DNA of 10,153 bases from Actinomycetes bacterium (GCA_023430425.1 JAEZAR010000362.1:1-10153), one strand, 5' to 3'. Positions 1 through 7,764 are shown, counted from the stretch's first letter. Numbers and translations: made by a program. The notes: a model not told the origin generated them from the letters alone.

Positions 1-52
1 CGCCCGAGCGGCGCCGCGTGGGCCGGGGCGGGCGGTGCCCGGGTGGCCGCGG

Positions 53-541
53 TCAGGCGGGCGCGGCGGCGCCGTCGTAGGCGGCGCGGATCGCGCCGAG
101 GTCCAGCTTCACCTGGCCGAGCATGCACTGCATCGCCCGCTGCCCCGCCTCGCCGGGGGCGAGGACGAGGTCGTCCAGGCCCTTCGGCACGACCTGCCAC
201 GAGACGCCGAACCGGTCCCGCAGCCAGCCGCACTGGGAAGCCTCCCCGCCGTCGGCGAGCAGCGCGTCCCAGTACCTGTCGAGGTCCGCCTGCGTGTCGC
301 ACTCGAGGAAGAACGAGAACGCCTCGTCGAGCGTGAACTCCGGGCCGGCGTTGAGCGCCGTGACGCGGTGGCCGTCGAGGTCGATCTCCACGACGAACGC
401 CGCACCCTCCGGGACGCCCGGGACGCCCGCGGGTGCCCGGCGCACGGACAGGATCCGCGAGCCCGGCACGATCGACGTCCAGAGCTGCGCGGCCTCCTCG
501 GCCTGGCCGTTGAACCAGAGGTGGGTGCGGACGGTGCCCAT
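53..541 (-). CDS. VOC-family PhnB-like protein (3-dmu-9_3-mt family)
   Basis: A 162-residue single-domain protein of the vicinal oxygen chelate / PhnB-like group, often mislabelled 3-demethylubiquinone-9 3-methyltransferase. Visible family marks are FNGQAEEAAQLW (residues 10-21) followed by the SIVPGSRI segment, ALNAGPEF (62-69) leading into EAFSFFLEC, and CGWLRDRFGVSWQVVP (104-119). The length is normal for the family. The enzymatic role is unknown: related proteins have a glyoxalase-like fold but no agreed substrate. The ATG at 541 is chosen because the family's N-terminus (MGTVRTHLWFNG) begins there and GAAGGAG lies just upstream. Longer in-frame starts would run back into folD. The gene follows folD on the same strand after a 77-base gap, so it may be the third gene of the glyA operon, though a functional link to folate is not evident. 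The family call is firm and the function open. Confidence 0.9.
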   Translation of the reverse strand: MGTVRTHLWFNGQAEEAAQLWTSIVPGSRILSVRRAPAGVPGVPEGAAFVVEIDLDGHRVTALNAGPEFTLDEAFSFFLECDTQADLDRYWDALLADGGEASQCGWLRDRFGVSWQVVPKGLDDLVLAPGEAGQRAMQCMLGQVKLDLGAIRAAYDGAAAPA

Positions 542-584
542 GGTGGTCTCCTTCGGGTGTCGGGTCACCCGTACCGACCGGCCG

Positions 585-613
585 CCGGGCACGGACTCAT
601 CGGCCCTGCCCGG
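585..613 (-). terminator. Possible hairpin between folD and the VOC gene
   Basis: Just after the folD stop, the minus-strand transcript has CCGGGCA (613-607) able to pair with TGCCCGG (591-585), a perfect 7-base stem with a 15-base loop. No U-tract follows, so it is not a standard intrinsic terminator. It could attenuate read-through into the VOC gene or simply reflect the GC-rich sequence. Confidence 0.25.
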
Positions 614-618
614 GCGTG

Positions 619-1509
619 TCAGCGAAGGGCCGCCTGCGCCGCCTCGGCCGCCTCGACGACGTTGGCGAGGAGCATCGCCCGGGTCATCGGTCCGACGCCA
701 CCCGGGTTCGGTGACACCCACGCCGCCACCTCGCGCACGTCGGGGTGCACGTCGCCGACGAGCCGGGTCCTGCCCGTCTCCTCGTCGACCTGCCGGGACA
801 CGCCGACGTCGAGCACCACGGCACCCGGCGTGACGTGCTCAGCACGAACGATGCCGGGTACCCCGGCCGCGGCGACGACGACGTCCGCGCGCCGCAGGTG
901 CTCCCCGAGGTCGCGCGTGCCGGTGTGGGTGAGCGTCACCGTCGCGTTGTGCTCGCGCCGCGTGAGGAGCAGACCGATCGAGCGCCCGACGGTCGTCCCG
1001 CGCCCCACGACGACGACGTGCTTGCCGGCGACCGAGACCCCGTGCCGGGCGAGGAGCTCGAGGCACGCGCGCGGGGTGCACGGCAGCGGCGTCGTGACGG
1101 GCTCGCTCACCCGGAGCACCAGGCGCCCGAGGTTGGTGGGGTGCAGGCCGTCGGCGTCCTTGGCCGGGTCCACCCGCTCGAGCAGCGGCCCGGCGTCGAG
1201 TCCCGCGGGCAGCGGGAGCTGGACGATGTAGCCCGTGCACCGCGGGTCGCGGTTGAGGCGGTCGACGGCGGCCTCGACGTCCGCGAGCGTCGCGTCGGCC
1301 GGCAGGTCCTCGCGGATCGAGTCGATGCCCACCTCGGCGCAGTCCCGGTGCTTTCCCGCGACGTACGCGTGCGACCCCGGGTCGTCGCCGACCAGGACCG
1401 TGCCCAGGCCGGGCACGACGCCGCGCTCGCGCAGCGCGGCCACGCGGACCGCCAGCTCGCCCTTGATCGCCGCCGCGGTGGCCGTGCCGTCGAGGAGCCG
1501 CGCCGTCAC
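619..1509 (-). CDS. folD: FolD: methylene-THF dehydrogenase / methenyl-THF cyclohydrolase
   Basis: A bifunctional cytosolic enzyme of 296 residues, the normal size. It oxidises 5,10-methylene-THF with NAD(P)+ and hydrolyses the methenyl form to 10-formyl-THF, the formyl donor for purines and initiator tRNA. Seen are [17 protein letters not shown] (46-62) with the catalytic Lys at 53, VQLPLP (96-101), [11 protein letters not shown] (118-128), the Rossmann loop GRGTTVGRS (169-177) and [16 protein letters not shown] (265-280). The loop differs from the common GRSxxVGxP in the Ser and Pro positions, a mild change. The GTG start at 1509 overlaps the glyA TGA as GTGA and has no clear Shine-Dalgarno of its own, which suggests translational coupling. 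The gene makes an operon with glyA, whose product feeds FolD its substrate, and both sit under the ZTP riboswitch. Confidence 0.96.
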   Translation of the reverse strand: MTARLLDGTATAAAIKGELAVRVAALRERGVVPGLGTVLVGDDPGSHAYVAGKHRDCAEVGIDSIREDLPADATLADVEAAVDRLNRDPRCTGYIVQLPLPAGLDAGPLLERVDPAKDADGLHPTNLGRLVLRVSEPVTTPLPCTPRACLELLARHGVSVAGKHVVVVGRGTTVGRSIGLLLTRREHNATVTLTHTGTRDLGEHLRRADVVVAAAGVPGIVRAEHVTPGAVVLDVGVSRQVDEETGRTRLVGDVHPDVREVAAWVSPNPGGVGPMTRAMLLANVVEAAEAAQAALR

Positions 1510-2852
1510 TGCGCCAGGCCGGGGTAGAGCGGGAAGTCCGCGGTCAGCCGGCCCACGCGGGCGCGGAGGGCCTCGACGTCGGCGCCCGTGCCCTGGACCA
1601 GCGCCGTCGCGATGACGTCCGCGACCTCGCGGAACTCGGCCTCGCCGAAGCCCCGCGTCGCGAGCGCGGGTGTACCGATCCGCAGGCCCGAGGTGACCCG
1701 CGGCGGGCGCGGGTCGAAGGGCACGGCGTTGCGGTTCACGGTGATGCCCGCGGCGTGCAGCAGGTCCTCCGCCTGCTGGCCGTCGAGCGACGAGGTGCGC
1801 AGGTCGACGAGCACGAGGTGCACGTCCGTGCCGCCGGTGAGCACGGAGACCCCCGCGCCCGCGACGTCGGGGGCGTTGAGGCGCTCCGCGAGGATCTGGG
1901 CACCGGCGAGGGTGCGCCGCTGACGGTCGCGGAACTCCTCGCTCGCCGCGATCCGGAACGCCGTCGCCTTGGCCGCGACGACGTGCATGAGGGGGCCGCC
2001 CTGCTGGCCGGGGAACACCGCCGAGTCGATCTTCTTCGCGTGCTCCTCGCGGCACAGGATGAAGCCCGACCTCGGGCCGCCGATCGTCTTGTGCACGGTG
2101 GAGGAGACGACGTCGGCGTGGGGCACCGGCGACGGGTGCAGGCCCGCGGCGACCAGGCCGGCGAAGTGGGCCATGTCCACCCAGAGCGCGGCGTCCACCT
2201 CGCGCGCGATCTCGGCGAACGCCGCGAAGTCCAGGTGCCGGGGGTAGGCCGACCAGCCGGCGATGATCACGCGCGGCCGGTGCTCGAGCGCCTTCGCGCG
2301 CACGACGTCCATGTCGACGCGGAAGGTCTGCGGGTCCACCTGGTAGGAGCCGACGTCGTACAGACGGCCCGAGAAATTGATCTTCATGCCGTGCGTGAGG
2401 TGTCCGCCGTGGGCGAGCTCCATGCCGAGGATCGGGTCGCCGGCGCGGGCCAGGGCGTGCAGGACGGCGGCGTTGGCCTGCGCACCGGCGTGCGGCTGGA
2501 CGTTGGCGTGGTCGGCACCGAAGAGGGCCTTGGCGCGGGCGATCGCGAGGTTCTCCGCCACGTCGACGTGCTCGCAGCCGCCGTAGTAGCGCTTGCCGGG
2601 GTACCCCTCGGCGTACTTGTTCGTGAGCACGGAGCCCTGGGCCTGGAGCACGGCCCGCGGTACGAAGTTCTCGCTCGCGATCATCTCGAGGGTGTCGCGC
2701 TGCCGGGCGAGCTCGAGCTCGAGCACCTCGGCGATCTCCGGGTCGACCTCCGCCAGGGGGGCGTCGTGGAGCGGCTCGCGGGAGGCGCGCGCGGCGCCGC
2801 TCGCAGGGGACACGGGCGACGCGGACGATGCGGCGTCGGGGGTGGCGGTCAT
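1506..2852 (-). CDS. glyA: GlyA: serine hydroxymethyltransferase
   Basis: A PLP enzyme of 448 residues that interconverts serine + THF and glycine + 5,10-methylene-THF, the main entry of one-carbon units. Seen are [15 protein letters not shown] (55-69), [20 protein letters not shown] (78-97), [20 protein letters not shown] (225-244), the PLP-lysine motif [13 protein letters not shown] (251-263; Lys255) and [11 protein letters not shown] (280-290). The VHKTIGG form of the lysine motif, rather than THKTLRG, is typical of actinobacterial SHMTs. The first ~30 residues are an Ala/Ser/Pro-rich tail absent from compact homologues. The ATG at 2852 is still preferred because GAGGAG lies about 5 bases upstream and no in-frame ATG lies between it and the conserved core. 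The TGA overlaps the folD GTG by four bases. Expression is expected to respond to the ZTP riboswitch in the leader. Confidence 0.97.
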   Translation of the reverse strand: MTATPDAASSASPVSPASGAARASREPLHDAPLAEVDPEIAEVLELELARQRDTLEMIASENFVPRAVLQAQGSVLTNKYAEGYPGKRYYGGCEHVDVAENLAIARAKALFGADHANVQPHAGAQANAAVLHALARAGDPILGMELAHGGHLTHGMKINFSGRLYDVGSYQVDPQTFRVDMDVVRAKALEHRPRVIIAGWSAYPRHLDFAAFAEIAREVDAALWVDMAHFAGLVAAGLHPSPVPHADVVSSTVHKTIGGPRSGFILCREEHAKKIDSAVFPGQQGGPLMHVVAAKATAFRIAASEEFRDRQRRTLAGAQILAERLNAPDVAGAGVSVLTGGTDVHLVLVDLRTSSLDGQQAEDLLHAAGITVNRNAVPFDPRPPRVTSGLRIGTPALATRGFGEAEFREVADVIATALVQGTGADVEALRARVGRLTADFPLYPGLAQ

Positions 2853-2908
2853 CTCTCTCCTCGCGGATCAGCAGTGCGGGCTCCGGGCGCGCACGTGGTG
2901 GGCGACCC

Positions 2909-2990
2909 GGGGCCCAGGCGTACGACCCCTCGTCAGCTGCTGCGCCGCTCCCCGGTGGTTCCCCACCTCGTTCCGCCAGTCGCGACCCGG
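2909..2990 (-). ncRNA. ZTP (pfl) riboswitch in the glyA-folD leader
   Basis: Read on the minus strand, the glyA leader carries the conserved parts of the ZTP riboswitch in the right order. The 5' GGGTCGCGACTGGCG covers 2988-2974. P2 is GGTGG (2967-2963) / CCACC (2958-2954), capped by a GGAA tetraloop. CCGGGGAGCG follows at 2955-2946, and CGCCTGGGC lies at 2920-2912. GGCG (2977-2974) can pair with CGCC (2920-2917) as the class pseudoknot. P1 pairs GTCG (2986-2983) with CGGC (2947-2944), including one G-U wobble. P3 pairs GGGGTC (2929-2924) with GGCCCC (2914-2909). The class binds ZTP/ZMP, a signal of 10-formyl-THF shortage, and is known to turn on folate and purine genes, including folD and glyA. 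About 56 bases separate it from the glyA ATG. No terminator with a U-tract is visible, so control of translation is more likely than transcription termination, but the switch itself is not resolved. Confidence 0.93.
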
Positions 2991-2992
2991 CC

Positions 2993-2998
2993 AGGCTA
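2993..2998 (-). promoter_or_regulatory. Candidate -10 box for the glyA operon
   Basis: TAGCCT on the minus strand fits the actinobacterial TANNNT pattern. A transcript starting about seven bases on, near 2986, would begin at the first paired bases of the riboswitch. No convincing -35 lies at 17-19 bases (TTGCCC at 3028-3023 is too far away). The position fits well but the sequence is weak evidence. Confidence 0.3.
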
Positions 2999-3093
2999 CC
3001 AACGCGGGCGGGCGGGCAGGCAGGGCAATTACGCGGCGGGGGTACGCCATCACCCCGCGTCGCCCCCACGGCGACCCGGACCCTCTCCCCCGG

Positions 3094-3099
3094 TATCGT
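3094..3099 (+). promoter_or_regulatory. Candidate -10 box for a leaderless acyl-CoA dehydrogenase mRNA
   Basis: TATCGT matches TANNNT and ends six bases before the GTG at 3106. That spacing would place the transcription start on the first base of the start codon, as in the leaderless mRNAs common in actinobacteria. No Shine-Dalgarno sequence precedes the GTG, which agrees. No good -35 is seen. Confidence 0.45.
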
Positions 3100-3105
3100 G
3101 ACGCC

Positions 3106-4269
3106 GTGGAACAGGCACCACGCTCGACGGCCGACGCCGTCGAGCGCGCGCGCCGGGTCGCGGACGAGGTCGCCCGGCCCCTGGCGGAGCACGTCGACGC
3201 CGGCCACTGGCCCGAGGAGGCGCTGCGCGCCCTCCAGAAGGTCGGCCTCGGCGGCCTGACCGCCCCGGTCGACGCGGGCGGCGCCGGGCTGGGCCTGCGT
3301 GCGGTCGCGGAGGTCTGCGAGGCCCTCGGCACCGCGTGCGCCTCCACGGCGATCACCTTCGGCATGCACGCGGTCGCGACGGCCGTCATCGCCGCGAAGG
3401 CGACCGACGCGCAGACCGACGACCTGCTGCGGCCGATCGCGGCCGGCCGCCACCTGACCACCCTCGCCCTGTCCGAGCCCGGCACCGGCTCGCACTTCTG
3501 GCTCCCCGAGTCCCGCCTGCGGCGCACGGAGGACGGGTTCGTGCTCGACGGCGTGAAGAGCTTCGTCACCAACGGCGCGCACGCGGACTCCTACGTCGTC
3601 TCGACCGCCGCGGCCGACGCCGAGGACGCGGTCGGGCGCTTCTCCTGCGTCGTCGTTCCCGGGGACGCACCGGGCCTGGAGTGGCAGGAGGAGTGGCGCG
3701 GCATCGGCATGCGCGGCAACTCCTCCCGGGGGGTCCGGCTGGACGCCGTGCCCCTGCGGCCGGACGCGCTGCTGGGCGCCGAGGGCGACCAGCTCTGGTA
3801 CGTCTTCGAGGTCGTCACCCCGTACTTCCTCATGGCCATGGCGGGCACCTACCTCGGGGTCGCCGAGGCGGCGCTCGAGTCGGCCCGCCAGCACCTCGCG
3901 ACCCGGCGCCACTCGCACACCGGCCGCACGCTCGGCGCCGAGCCCGTGCTCCAGCACCGCCTGGGCGGGATGTGGGCGCAGGTCCAGCGGACCCGCCGCC
4001 TCGTGCACTGGGCGGCGGAGGAGGCGGAGTCGGGCGGGCCCGACGCGATGGCCGCGATCGCGTCGGCGAAGGCCGAGGTCGCCGACTGCGCGGTCGAGGT
4101 CGCGAACGAGGCCATGACCCTCGTCGGCGGCGTCGGCTACCGCGACCGGGCGGCACCCGAGCGCCACCTGCGCGACGCGCGCGCCGCGCACGTCATGAGC
4201 CCGACGACGGACGTGCTCCGCGGCTGGGCCGGGCGGGCCCTCCTCGACCTCCCGCTCCTCGGCGAATGA
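3106..4269 (+). CDS. Acyl-CoA dehydrogenase-family flavoprotein, catalytic Glu replaced
   Basis: A 387-residue protein with the normal length and layout of the acyl-CoA dehydrogenase family: an all-alpha N-domain, a middle beta-domain with [11 protein letters not shown] (121-131) and [17 protein letters not shown] (149-165), then a C-terminal helical domain with [21 protein letters not shown]. Members normally use FAD to form trans-2-enoyl-CoA. Here the segment aligned with the usual catalytic IYEGTxEIxR reads [12 protein letters not shown], so the usual Glu becomes Ser365. The alternative glutamate of the isovaleryl-CoA type also appears absent (Phe at that place in my hand alignment). The RxxFG motif is diverged too (RRHSHTGR). 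It may act on an unusual acyl substrate, use another base, or be a non-classical family member. The GTG at 3106 is chosen from the -10 box upstream, protein length and lack of in-frame alternatives. The TGA overlaps the next ATG. The family is certain, the substrate unknown. Confidence 0.88.
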   Translation: MEQAPRSTADAVERARRVADEVARPLAEHVDAGHWPEEALRALQKVGLGGLTAPVDAGGAGLGLRAVAEVCEALGTACASTAITFGMHAVATAVIAAKATDAQTDDLLRPIAAGRHLTTLALSEPGTGSHFWLPESRLRRTEDGFVLDGVKSFVTNGAHADSYVVSTAAADAEDAVGRFSCVVVPGDAPGLEWQEEWRGIGMRGNSSRGVRLDAVPLRPDALLGAEGDQLWYVFEVVTPYFLMAMAGTYLGVAEAALESARQHLATRRHSHTGRTLGAEPVLQHRLGGMWAQVQRTRRLVHWAAEEAESGGPDAMAAIASAKAEVADCAVEVANEAMTLVGGVGYRDRAAPERHLRDARAAHVMSPTTDVLRGWAGRALLDLPLLGE

Positions 4270-6335
4270 CGGGCCAGCTCGTCGCGGCCCTGCTGGGGCT
4301 GTCCACACAGGCCCTGCCGCCGGTGCCCGGCCTCCTCGCGCTCGACGGCGATGACCTGGCCCCCGGGCGGGACCCGCACGTCGTCGTCATCCGGGCTCCC
4401 GGCCCGCACCACCTCGCCCGGCTCCAGCGGCTGCACGCGCGCTACCCCGACGCGGCGGCGGTGGCCCTGGTGGCGGAGGACGAGGTCGACGTCCTGCGCG
4501 CCCTGCGCTACACGCCCGGCATCCCGTCCGACCTGTCGGTGCTGGCGCCCACCGCCGACGTCGCGACGGCCGTGGCCGAGGCCGCCCGCCGCACCGCGCT
4601 GCGCCGCCAGCACCGGGTCGTCACCGCCGCCGTGCACGAGCGGATGCCCGGTCGGCGTCCCGACGCGCGGGGGACGATGAGGTCGATCGGCGCCGCCCTG
4701 GACCACGCACCGATCGGCGTGATGCTGGCGTCGCTCGCCGGCGAGGCGCTCGAGTGGAACGCGCGCGCCGCCGCGGTCCTCGGCCTCACCCCGGCGGACC
4801 ACGGCGTCGCGGTCTCTCGCCTGTTCGGCGCGCCGGAGCAGGTGGACGAGGCGATCGCGCGCTCCACCACCGAGTCCGGGTTCGGCCACACCGTGACGGC
4901 CGTCGCGGCGCGGCGTCGTGAGGTGGTCGTGGAGGTGGCCGCGGCCGCGAACGAGCTCGAGGACGGGCGGCGGACGGTCCTCCTGCTGCTCGTGGACGTC
5001 ACCGGACGGCGCACGGCCGAGGCGGCCCGGGACGCGCTGCAGACCCGTCTGGCGATCGTGCGGCGCTCGCAGGACTTCCTGCTGCGCGCCTGGGAGGTGC
5101 TGGCCGCGGCGACCGACTACGCCGACAACCTCGTCCAGCTCGCCCGCGTCGCGGTCCCCGCCCTCGGGGACCTGTGCGTGATCGACGTGCTCGAGGACGG
5201 CCGGCTGCGGCGCCGGGCCGCGGAGCACGCCGACCCGGCCAAGCAGCCGCTCGTGGACCGGCTGCGCCAGTACGGCCCCAACCCCGGGGGCCCGCACCCG
5301 ATCGCCGAGGCCGCCCGCAGCGGCGGGACGCAGTGGAGCGCCCACCTCACCGAGGAGGTGCTCCGCGCGTCGACCGCCGGGGACGCGCACTACCGCCTGG
5401 TCCAGGAGCTCGACTTCCGTGGCTTCATCTCGGTCCCGCTGCGCGCCGAGGGGCAGCTGCTCGGCATCCTCACCGTCGTCGCGTGCGGCGAGCGCCGGTT
5501 CGAGTGGGACGACGTGATCCTGGTCGAGGAGGTGGCGGAGCGGTTGGCGCTCGTCGTGGCCAAGGCCCGCCGTTTCGACCGCCAGTACGAGATCGCGGTG
5601 GCCCTCCAGCGCAGCATGCTCACGGCGCTCCCGGACCTCGCCCCCTGGCAGGCCGCGGCCCGCTACCTGCCCGCCGCGGGTGACGCCCAGGTGGGGGGCG
5701 ACTGGTACGACGCGTTCCCCACCTCGTCCGGGCGCCCGGTCGTCGTGGTGGGCGACGTCGTCGGGCACGACCTCGACGCCGCCGCAGCGATGGGCCAGCT
5801 GCGCAGCGCCGTGCGGGCCCTCGCCTGGTCCGGCCCGCCCGGCCCCGCCGACCTGCTCACGCGACTCGAGGCCGTGACCTTCGGCCTGGAGGTCACCGAC
5901 TTCGCGACAGTGGTGTGCGCGGTCCTGGAGCACGACGGGACGGCCGCGACCGTGCGGTGGTCGAGCGCCGGGCACCCGCCCCCCGTCGTCGTCCACGCGG
6001 ACGGCCGTGCCGAGCCGCTCTCCGGCGTCAACGACCCCGTGCTCGGGGTGACCGTCGGGACCGCGCGCCGCGACCACACGACCCCCCTACCGCCGGGGTC
6101 GACGCTCGTGCTCTACACGGACGGGCTCGTGGAGCGGCGCACCCAACCGACCGCGGACGGGATCGCCCGGCTGGTCGAGGAGGCCGCCGCCCTGGCCCGC
6201 GAGCCCGTCGAGGCGATGTGCGACACGCTCCTCGCGCGACTCGCCGAGGGCGCCGAGGACGACGTCGCGCTCCTCGTCGTCCGGGCCCCGGAGGACGTCC
6301 CGCAGGACCCCGCGCAGCCCTCCCCGGCGCGCTGA
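4266..6335 (+). CDS. SpoIIE-type PP2C serine phosphatase with receiver-like, PAS and GAF regions
   Basis: A 689-residue cytosolic signalling protein with no membrane segment or signal peptide. Residues ~37-115 resemble a receiver fold ([40 protein letters not shown]) but lack a phospho-acceptor Asp after the VVVI strand. Residues ~139-250 look like a PAS domain ([16 protein letters not shown], ending [11 protein letters not shown]). Residues ~265-437 look like a GAF domain ([20 protein letters not shown]). Residues ~440-675 form the PP2C/SpoIIE catalytic domain, with metal-site motifs GGDWYD (477-482), GDVVGH (496-501), SAGHPPP (567-573), YTDGLVERR (617-625) and [10 protein letters not shown] (664-673). 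All expected acidic residues are present, so it should be active. Such phosphatases typically dephosphorylate STAS anti-anti-sigma proteins to release sigma factors. No STAS or kinase gene is in the window. The ATG lies in ATGA with the acyl-CoA dehydrogenase stop and lacks its own Shine-Dalgarno, so translation is probably coupled. Confidence 0.92.
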   Translation: MTGQLVAALLGLSTQALPPVPGLLALDGDDLAPGRDPHVVVIRAPGPHHLARLQRLHARYPDAAAVALVAEDEVDVLRALRYTPGIPSDLSVLAPTADVATAVAEAARRTALRRQHRVVTAAVHERMPGRRPDARGTMRSIGAALDHAPIGVMLASLAGEALEWNARAAAVLGLTPADHGVAVSRLFGAPEQVDEAIARSTTESGFGHTVTAVAARRREVVVEVAAAANELEDGRRTVLLLLVDVTGRRTAEAARDALQTRLAIVRRSQDFLLRAWEVLAAATDYADNLVQLARVAVPALGDLCVIDVLEDGRLRRRAAEHADPAKQPLVDRLRQYGPNPGGPHPIAEAARSGGTQWSAHLTEEVLRASTAGDAHYRLVQELDFRGFISVPLRAEGQLLGILTVVACGERRFEWDDVILVEEVAERLALVVAKARRFDRQYEIAVALQRSMLTALPDLAPWQAAARYLPAAGDAQVGGDWYDAFPTSSGRPVVVVGDVVGHDLDAAAAMGQLRSAVRALAWSGPPGPADLLTRLEAVTFGLEVTDFATVVCAVLEHDGTAATVRWSSAGHPPPVVVHADGRAEPLSGVNDPVLGVTVGTARRDHTTPLPPGSTLVLYTDGLVERRTQPTADGIARLVEEAAALAREPVEAMCDTLLARLAEGAEDDVALLVVRAPEDVPQDPAQPSPAR

Positions 6336-6336
6336 G

Positions 6337-6360
6337 GACCGGGCCCGCGGCGCCCAGGTC
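6337..6360. terminator. Hairpin between convergent genes, possible bidirectional terminator
   Basis: In the 26-base gap between the phosphatase stop and the GNAT stop, GACCGGGC (6337-6344) pairs with GCCC+GGTC (6352-6360) around one bulged A at 6356, with a 7-base loop. The stem works on either strand and sits where a shared terminator is expected. No T-tract follows on either side, so efficiency is doubtful. Confidence 0.45.
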
Positions 6361-6361
6361 A

Positions 6362-6889
6362 CTACGCGCGGGTCGCCCCGCCGCCGTGCTCCTGCGCGGC
6401 GGCGGCCTCCCCGAGGATCCGCTGGAGGTAGGCGTACGTGAGGTCCCCCAACGCCTCCTCGTGCTCGCCCTCGTAGGCGTCGGCGAGGTTGTGCACCGAG
6501 TCGCGCGCGGTGAACACCCAGACCTCGGAGGTCTCCGGCGGCAGGTACGGCGGGATGGCGAGCAGGAGCCGGGTGCCGATGCCCTTGCCCTGGAGGTCCG
6601 GCACGACGGCGAGCCGGCCCAGCGTCGCCTTGGTCCCCTCGACCTCGACGCGGATCGAGCCGACGAGCCGGGCGCCCACCCACGCCCCGAGCGTGACGAC
6701 GTCGGTGCGCGCCAGGTCCGTGCGCAGCTCCTCGAGGGTTTGGGTGAGCGGCGGGATGAACGGGTCGCGGTACTGCTGGGCCTCGCTCACGAACGCCGCG
6801 CGGCGCACCGTGAGGAGCTCCCCCGCCTCGTCCTCGTCGACGACGTCGATCCTCACCTCGGGCGCGTCCACCGGCTGCATGGGCGCCAT
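6362..6889 (-). CDS. GNAT-family N-acetyltransferase
   Basis: A 175-residue single-domain protein of the GCN5-related acetyltransferase fold, which moves acetyl from acetyl-CoA to an amine. The acetyl-CoA loop is in LGRLAVVPDLQGKGIGTRLL (90-109), with the Q-x-x-G-x-G signature at 100-105. Upstream, RRAAFVSEAQQY and IPPLTQTLEEL are typical of small actinobacterial GNATs. The SVHNLADAYEG segment takes the place of the common NxxAxxLYxxxGF. The substrate cannot be told. The ATG at 6889 gives the normal length but only a weak ribosome site (ACGGA), and the ATG three codons on (6880) is equally possible. The gene lies 83 bases after tetR on the same strand and could be read from the tetR promoter. 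Nothing shows that it works with the transporter. Confidence 0.88.
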   Translation of the reverse strand: MAPMQPVDAPEVRIDVVDEDEAGELLTVRRAAFVSEAQQYRDPFIPPLTQTLEELRTDLARTDVVTLGAWVGARLVGSIRVEVEGTKATLGRLAVVPDLQGKGIGTRLLLAIPPYLPPETSEVWVFTARDSVHNLADAYEGEHEEALGDLTYAYLQRILGEAAAAQEHGGGATRA

Positions 6890-6972
6890 CGTGGCATCCG
6901 TCCGCGCGCGCCCGCGACCGACGCTCCGGCCCGTGGACGCGCGGGGGCGGGCTGGGGTTCGCGCGCCGCGGG

Positions 6973-7716
6973 TCAGCGCTCGCGGGGGACGTACTCGAGG
7001 CCGATGGTGTGCGCCACGGCGTGCAGCTCGGCCTCGAAGTAGGGCTCGACGTCCGTGAACATGAACTCCAGGTGCCCCAGCACCTCGAGCGCGATCACGC
7101 TGTACAGCCGCACCCACGCGTGCGCGAAGACCCACACCGCGCCGTCGGGCACGTCGCCCTTCGCGAGCCGGCGCAGCCCGGCGAGCTGCTCGACGACCTC
7201 GCCCGGGAGGTGCTCGGCGTCGGGCAGCTCGAACGGCTGCTGCTGCCAGAGGTCGACGAACAGGTCGAGGAAGAGTCGCGCGAAGAGCTTGCTGTGGTCG
7301 CAGTCGTCGGACCAGTCCGGTCCGTGCCCGGGCGCGGAGTGGAACCCGACCGGGCCGGGACCCTTGGACCGGAACAGCAGCCCGAACTCGGCCGGGTGGT
7401 CCACCGCCCAGTCGCGGAAGGCGCGCACCGCCACGTGCATGCGCTCCGACAGGTCCGGGCCCGTCCCGGCGAGCGCGGCGTCGATGTGCCGCCCCACCTC
7501 GTCGACGTAGTCCCGGCACATCGCGGCCGTGAGCTCGGCCAGGCTGTCGAAGTAGCGGTAGAGCCCGGGTGCGGTCATGCCCATCTCGCGGGCGATGCCG
7601 CGCAGGCTCAGCTCGGCGCCCCCCGACGCCACCAGCTGGCGGCGCGCGACCGTCTTGATCTCGGCCTCCGTGGCGGCCCGCTGGCGGTCGCGGCGCGACT
7701 CCGTCGTCGTCGTCAT
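6973..7716 (-). CDS. TetR-family transcriptional regulator with WHG-type C-domain
   Basis: A 247-residue repressor-type protein, rather long for the family. The N-terminal DNA-binding domain spans ~15-60, with the helix-turn-helix in LSLRGIAREMGMTAPGLYRYF (37-57). The C-terminal half, with WAVDHPAEFGLLF (103-115) and AWVRLYSVIALEVLGHLEFMF (200-220), resembles the ligand-binding and dimer region of the TetR WHG group. An insert rich in Gly, Asp and His (~119-141) accounts for the extra length. The ATG at 7716 is supported by GAGGAGG four bases upstream. The gene is divergent from the MMPL transporter, and the space between carries a set of repeated and inverted motifs over both promoters. Auto-repression and control of the transporter are therefore likely, released by an unknown ligand that may be the exported compound. 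Confidence 0.94.
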   Translation of the reverse strand: MTTTTESRRDRQRAATEAEIKTVARRQLVASGGAELSLRGIAREMGMTAPGLYRYFDSLAELTAAMCRDYVDEVGRHIDAALAGTGPDLSERMHVAVRAFRDWAVDHPAEFGLLFRSKGPGPVGFHSAPGHGPDWSDDCDHSKLFARLFLDLFVDLWQQQPFELPDAEHLPGEVVEQLAGLRRLAKGDVPDGAVWVFAHAWVRLYSVIALEVLGHLEFMFTDVEPYFEAELHAVAHTIGLEYVPRER

Positions 7717-7740
7717 GAGCCCTCCTCGGCCACTCGTGGA

Positions 7741-7764
7741 GCGGCCCGGCGGGCCGCGGGCCGC
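7741..7764 (-). repeat. GC hairpin with duplicated arm in the tetR leader
   Basis: GCGGCCC (7741-7747) is followed by GGC and then by GGGCCGC twice in tandem (7751-7757 and 7758-7764). Either copy can pair perfectly with the first arm, giving two exclusive 7-base stems. It lies in the predicted tetR 5' leader, 13 bases from the Shine-Dalgarno, and could affect tetR translation. Chance in GC-rich DNA is not excluded. Confidence 0.4.

Noticed and set aside
2853..3000. Glycine or tetrahydrofolate riboswitch in front of glyA
   Set aside because: The conserved blocks match the ZTP class in sequence and order, and I see no tandem glycine aptamer or THF-type core.
3023..3028. TTGCCC as the -35 of the glyA promoter
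   Set aside because: It lies 24 bases from the TAGCCT box, too far for a normal sigma-70-type promoter.
619..4308. A 1229-codon open frame on the minus strand
   Set aside because: Only its last 296 codons (FolD) read as protein. The rest is Arg/Pro/Ala-rich antisense or wrong-frame sequence over glyA and the acyl-CoA dehydrogenase gene, a usual effect of high GC.
4137..6077. A 646-codon open frame antisense to the phosphatase
   Set aside because: Low-complexity composition and no recognisable motifs, opposite a complete SpoIIE-type protein.
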